From contig JACCEN010000007.1 of the NCBI GenBank assembly GCA_013416435.1, forward strand, positions 1 through 64,000: DNA of 64,000 nucleotides, given 5' to 3'. The DNA is from Alcaligenaceae bacterium. Its GTDB lineage: Bacteria; Pseudomonadota; Gammaproteobacteria; Burkholderiales; Burkholderiaceae_B. Under the pieces are notes generated by a model that had not been told where the DNA came from, did not search any database, and saw only the letters and a program-made list of their open reading frames with translations. Shown here piece after piece: positions 59,301-64,000 of the stretch. A program made the translations under genes and the position numbers. Position 1 is the first letter of the stretch. The number at the start of each line of letters is the position of its first letter.

Positions 59301-59849
59301 GACGATCAGCATCAGGACCTGTCCACCGCCATCGAGACCCTGGAAGACGCCATCCGCAAGATCGATCGCGAGACTCGCCAGCTGCTGCAAGACACCTTCG
59401 ATACCGTGAACCACCACTTCGGCGAGTTGTTTCCGCGGCTTTTCGGGGGCGGCGAGGCCAAGCTGATCATCACCGGCGACGAGATCCTGGATGCGGGCGT
59501 GCAGGTCATGGCCCAACCGCCCGGCAAGCGCAACAGCACCATCCATCTGTTGTCGGGGGGCGAAAAGGCGTTGACCGCGACAGCGCTTGTGTTCGCCTTG
59601 TTCAAATTGAATCCGGCTCCGTTCTGCCTGCTCGACGAAGTCGACGCGCCGCTGGATGACGCCAATACCGAGCGCTATGCCAATTTGGTAAGCAGCATGA
59701 GCGAGCAGACTCAGTTCCTGTTCATTTCTCACAATAAAATTGCGATGCAGATGGCCAGGCAACTGGTCGGGGTTACCATGCAAGAGCAGGGCGTGTCGCG
59801 TATCGTCGCCGTCGACATAGATTCGGCCCTGCAGTTGGCGGAGGTCTGA
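56325..59849 (+). CDS. smc: Chromosome segregation protein SMC
   Basis: This 1174-residue condensin ATPase starts at a GTG (MRLTQIKLAGFKSF). The N-terminal head has Walker A GPNGCGKS (31-38). Two long Gln/Ala/Glu-rich coiled coils (about 170-500 and 660-1000) flank a hinge near 510-640. The C-terminal head has LLSGGEKALTATALVFALF and Walker B CLLDEVDAPLDDAN. It compacts and segregates the chromosome with ScpA and ScpB, which are not in the window. The 290 bp upstream hold nothing recognisable beyond promoter space. Confidence 0.96.
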   Translation: MRLTQIKLAGFKSFVEPTIIPTPSQLVGVVGPNGCGKSNIIDAVRWVLGETRASELRGESMQDVIFNGSGNRKPAARASVELVFDNSEGRAAGQWSTYSEIAVRRVLTRDGTSSYLVNNQQVRRRDIHDIFLGTGLGSRGYAIIGQGMINRLIEARPEELRVFLEEAAGVSRYKERRRETENRLSDTRENLTRVEDILRELGSQLEKLETQAEVAKRYRELQADGELKQHALWLMKESNAKEDQRAKFVAIEQAQTELEASMAGLRAGESTLESRRQAHYAASDAVHAAQGQLYEAGAQVSRLEAEIRHVVDSRNRVQARRAQLQEQLQEWADQQAHCAEQIAQAEADLEAAAARTEESRARAEQAQMQLPDVESRVRGAATARDEMRSALAALEQQLALVAQAQRDADRQLQALESRQERLEQELRDLNAPDPANIERLAGDGAAMQEQLAEAQAQLAELEERLPELDDKRRAAQSAAHEEAQAMARLDARLTALTKLQDDVQKQGALEPWLAHHELDRLGRLWQKLSIQPGWETALEAVLRERMAGLELRRLEHASAFAADAPPARLAFYQLPGVQAPDAAVPGLQGLSSLLRISDPELRTLLNDWLKGVYVTDDLGKALSLRGELPPGAMYVVREGHLVDHHSLRFYAPDSEQSGLLARQQEIENLQRDVKARQLIADQAVAAVAQAESAWQQVSQALGPARQRAAELTRRLHDIQLEHSRLKQQAEQSEERAARLREDLAEIAAQSEELRADREEAEVRFEELDLQLAEHQSRFSDAEISGEALQQEAEGARQQMRDLERAVHESEYTERALQTRIADLKRNLQLAADQAQRASAEMEGLQGELFELDASASQAGLQEALEVRAEREESLRLARIELDNLAAMLRSADEERIALERSLEPRRARIMELQLQEQAARLAVEQFAEQLDAHQVDRAGLQQMLGQKPEEWRRTGWLQSEVQRISRAIDGLGSVNLAALDELLAARERKGFLDDQHQDLSTAIETLEDAIRKIDRETRQLLQDTFDTVNHHFGELFPRLFGGGEAKLIITGDEILDAGVQVMAQPPGKRNSTIHLLSGGEKALTATALVFALFKLNPAPFCLLDEVDAPLDDANTERYANLVSSMSEQTQFLFISHNKIAMQMARQLVGVTMQEQGVSRIVAVDIDSALQLAEV

Positions 59850-59892
59850 TAGTGTGTGCGTATAAACGTTTGGTGATACGGCGGGGCTGACT

Positions 59893-63014
<3,122 letters not shown>

Positions 63015-63156
63015 GGGGTCAAGACCCCATACGGGGTCTGACGCCGCTCCAGCGGGGCGCGGCAACAAGAGGGGTCAGACCCCGTATGGGGTCTGACCCC
63101 ACACCCGGCGGGACGAGGCGGCAAGAAAAAGGGGTCAGACCCATGGGTCTGACCCC
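63015..63156. repeat. Palindromic GGGGTCNGACCCC repeats, cluster F (ligA/ppiC convergent gap)
   Basis: Three copies fill this gap: a decayed one at 63015-63045 (extra A in the left unit, spacer ATAC), a perfect one at 63071-63100 (spacer GTAT), and a shortened 26-bp palindrome at 63131-63156 (GGGGTCAGACCC joined to ATGGGTCTGACCCC). The first begins at the base after the ligA stop. Confidence 0.92.
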
Positions 63157-63169
63157 GAGCTGAAACAGC

Positions 63170-63946
63170 TTATTGGATCTTGGCGTCTTTGATGAGCTTG
63201 TCCTGGAATTCGGCCAGTTGCTGCTGGCGCATCATTTCTTCCAGCTGAGGCTTGACCTCTGCCAGTTCAGGGAACTTCGCGGCCCGTGTGTCGTCGACCT
63301 GGATGATGTGCCAGCCGAATTGCGACTGGACCGGCTTGTCGGTCATCTGGCCTTTTTTCAGGCCCTCGACCGCTTGGGCGAATTCGGGCACATAGTTGCT
63401 GGAGGGCGCCCAACCCAGGTCGCCGCCGTTCTTGCCGCTGCCGGGATCGATGGAGTCTTTTTTCGCGGCGGCATCGAAAGTGACCTTCTTGGACTTGATG
63501 GCGGCGGTGATGTCTTCAGCGGCTTTCTGCTCTTTGACGAGGATGTGCCGGACCTTGTATTCCTGCTTGTCGGCCTGGGATGCCTTGATCTTGTCGTATT
63601 CGGCCTGGATCTTGGCGTCGGTGATCGAGTTCTTCTTCAGGTAGTCGGCCATGAGGGCACGGACCAGTATGCCCTGACGCGCAAGTTCGATCTCCTGCTT
63701 GACGGCGGCTTGCTTGTCGAGGCCGGCTTTTTCGGCCGCTTGCACGGCGACCAAGCGGTTGACCATTTCCTGCTTCACCTGTGTGCGCAGTTCGGCAGTG
63801 TCCTGGGCACCTTGCTCGACGAGCAGGGCGACGAATTGGTCCAGGCTTTTTTGCGTGATGGGCTGCCCGTTCACGGTGGCTACGTTCTGGGCATAGACCG
63901 GTAGGGCGATGGCGCAGGCTGCAGCGAGTACGGCAAGACGTTTCAT
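63170..63946 (-). CDS. Periplasmic parvulin-type peptidyl-prolyl isomerase
   Basis: This 258-residue protein has a signal peptide (1-19, ACAIALPVYA), a helical SurA/PrsA-like N-terminal domain with VNGQPITQKSLDQFV, and a rotamase domain with YKVRHILVKEQ, DPGSGKNGGDLGW, VPEFAQAV and SQFGWHIIQVDD. It should assist folding of exported proteins. AAAGGA precedes the ATG. It directly follows a bolA-like gene on the minus strand, an order seen in Bordetella relatives. Confidence 0.93.
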   Translation of the reverse strand: MKRLAVLAAACAIALPVYAQNVATVNGQPITQKSLDQFVALLVEQGAQDTAELRTQVKQEMVNRLVAVQAAEKAGLDKQAAVKQEIELARQGILVRALMADYLKKNSITDAKIQAEYDKIKASQADKQEYKVRHILVKEQKAAEDITAAIKSKKVTFDAAAKKDSIDPGSGKNGGDLGWAPSSNYVPEFAQAVEGLKKGQMTDKPVQSQFGWHIIQVDDTRAAKFPELAEVKPQLEEMMRQQQLAEFQDKLIKDAKIQ

Positions 63947-63955
63947 GTATTTCCT

Positions 63956-64000
63956 TTAAGAGTTGTTTTTGGCGACGATGGCCAAGGCATGAATGGGATA
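63956..64000 (-). CDS. BolA-family protein, C-terminal fragment
   Basis: Reading leftward from the right edge, 14 codons (YPIHALAIVAKNNS) run to a TAA at 63956-63958. The IHALAI segment followed by a short polar tail is the usual end of BolA proteins, which act with monothiol glutaredoxins in iron-sulfur trafficking. Its place just upstream of a ppiC gene supports this. Only the tail is visible, so the call is tentative. Confidence 0.6.
   Translation of the reverse strand, partial: YPIHALAIVAKNNS

Noticed and set aside
63015-63156. Repeats as ordinary Rho-independent terminators
   Set aside because: Stems are GC-rich but none is followed by a U-tract on either strand, and some copies lie inside coding regions.

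Overview
The window is about 64 kb of GC-rich chromosomal DNA from a betaproteobacterium, most likely a member of the Alcaligenaceae (Bordetella, Pusillimonas or Achromobacter relatives). The evidence is the gene content: a RisA/RisS two-component pair, a complete 14-gene nuoA-N operon followed by a DUF2818 gene, the smc-zipA-ligA order, a TsaB-RimI fusion, a Burkholderiales-type general porin and a bolA-ppiC pair. Genus is inferred, not shown. No tRNA, rRNA or CRISPR array was seen.

Left part (1-20.5 kb, accessory). The window opens inside an IS66-family element whose right end cuts an SMP-30/gluconolactonase gene. Next come a divergent ArsR regulator and XenA-type old yellow enzyme sharing a large palindrome, and a two-component system followed by ArnC-like and ArnT-like glycosyltransferases (probable lipid A or envelope glycan decoration) and a cytochrome b561. 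A GntR/FCD regulator is divergent from a probable catabolic operon: SDR, a five-gene branched-chain-amino-acid-type ABC transporter (livKHMGF), SDR, KstD-like flavoprotein and glutathione transferase. The substrate is unknown. Facing it is a bacterial NHEJ pair, LigD and Ku.

Middle (20.6-27.5 kb). A Fur-box-preceded operon encodes imelysin, a di-heme oxidoreductase, a second imelysin and a DUF1513 protein, followed by a highly expressed porin with a strong terminator.

Core part (27.7-64 kb). Complex I (nuoA-N) with an enlarged DUF2818 protein, serB, mfd, ispDF, the peroxide-defence pair ahpC/ahpD, risAS, tsaB-rimI plus a family-4 uracil-DNA glycosylase, the lysophospholipid transporter lplT, smc-zipA-ligA, and ppiC with the tail of a bolA gene at the right edge.

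The most unusual signal is a family of 30-bp palindromes made of two 13-bp units GGGGTC-N-GACCCC separated by 4 bp. It occurs in six clusters. It fills every convergent intergenic gap longer than 40 bp and has also entered four coding regions in frame, adding GSDPxRGLTP- or VRPRTGSDP-type peptides to unrelated proteins. No mobilising gene for it lies in the window.
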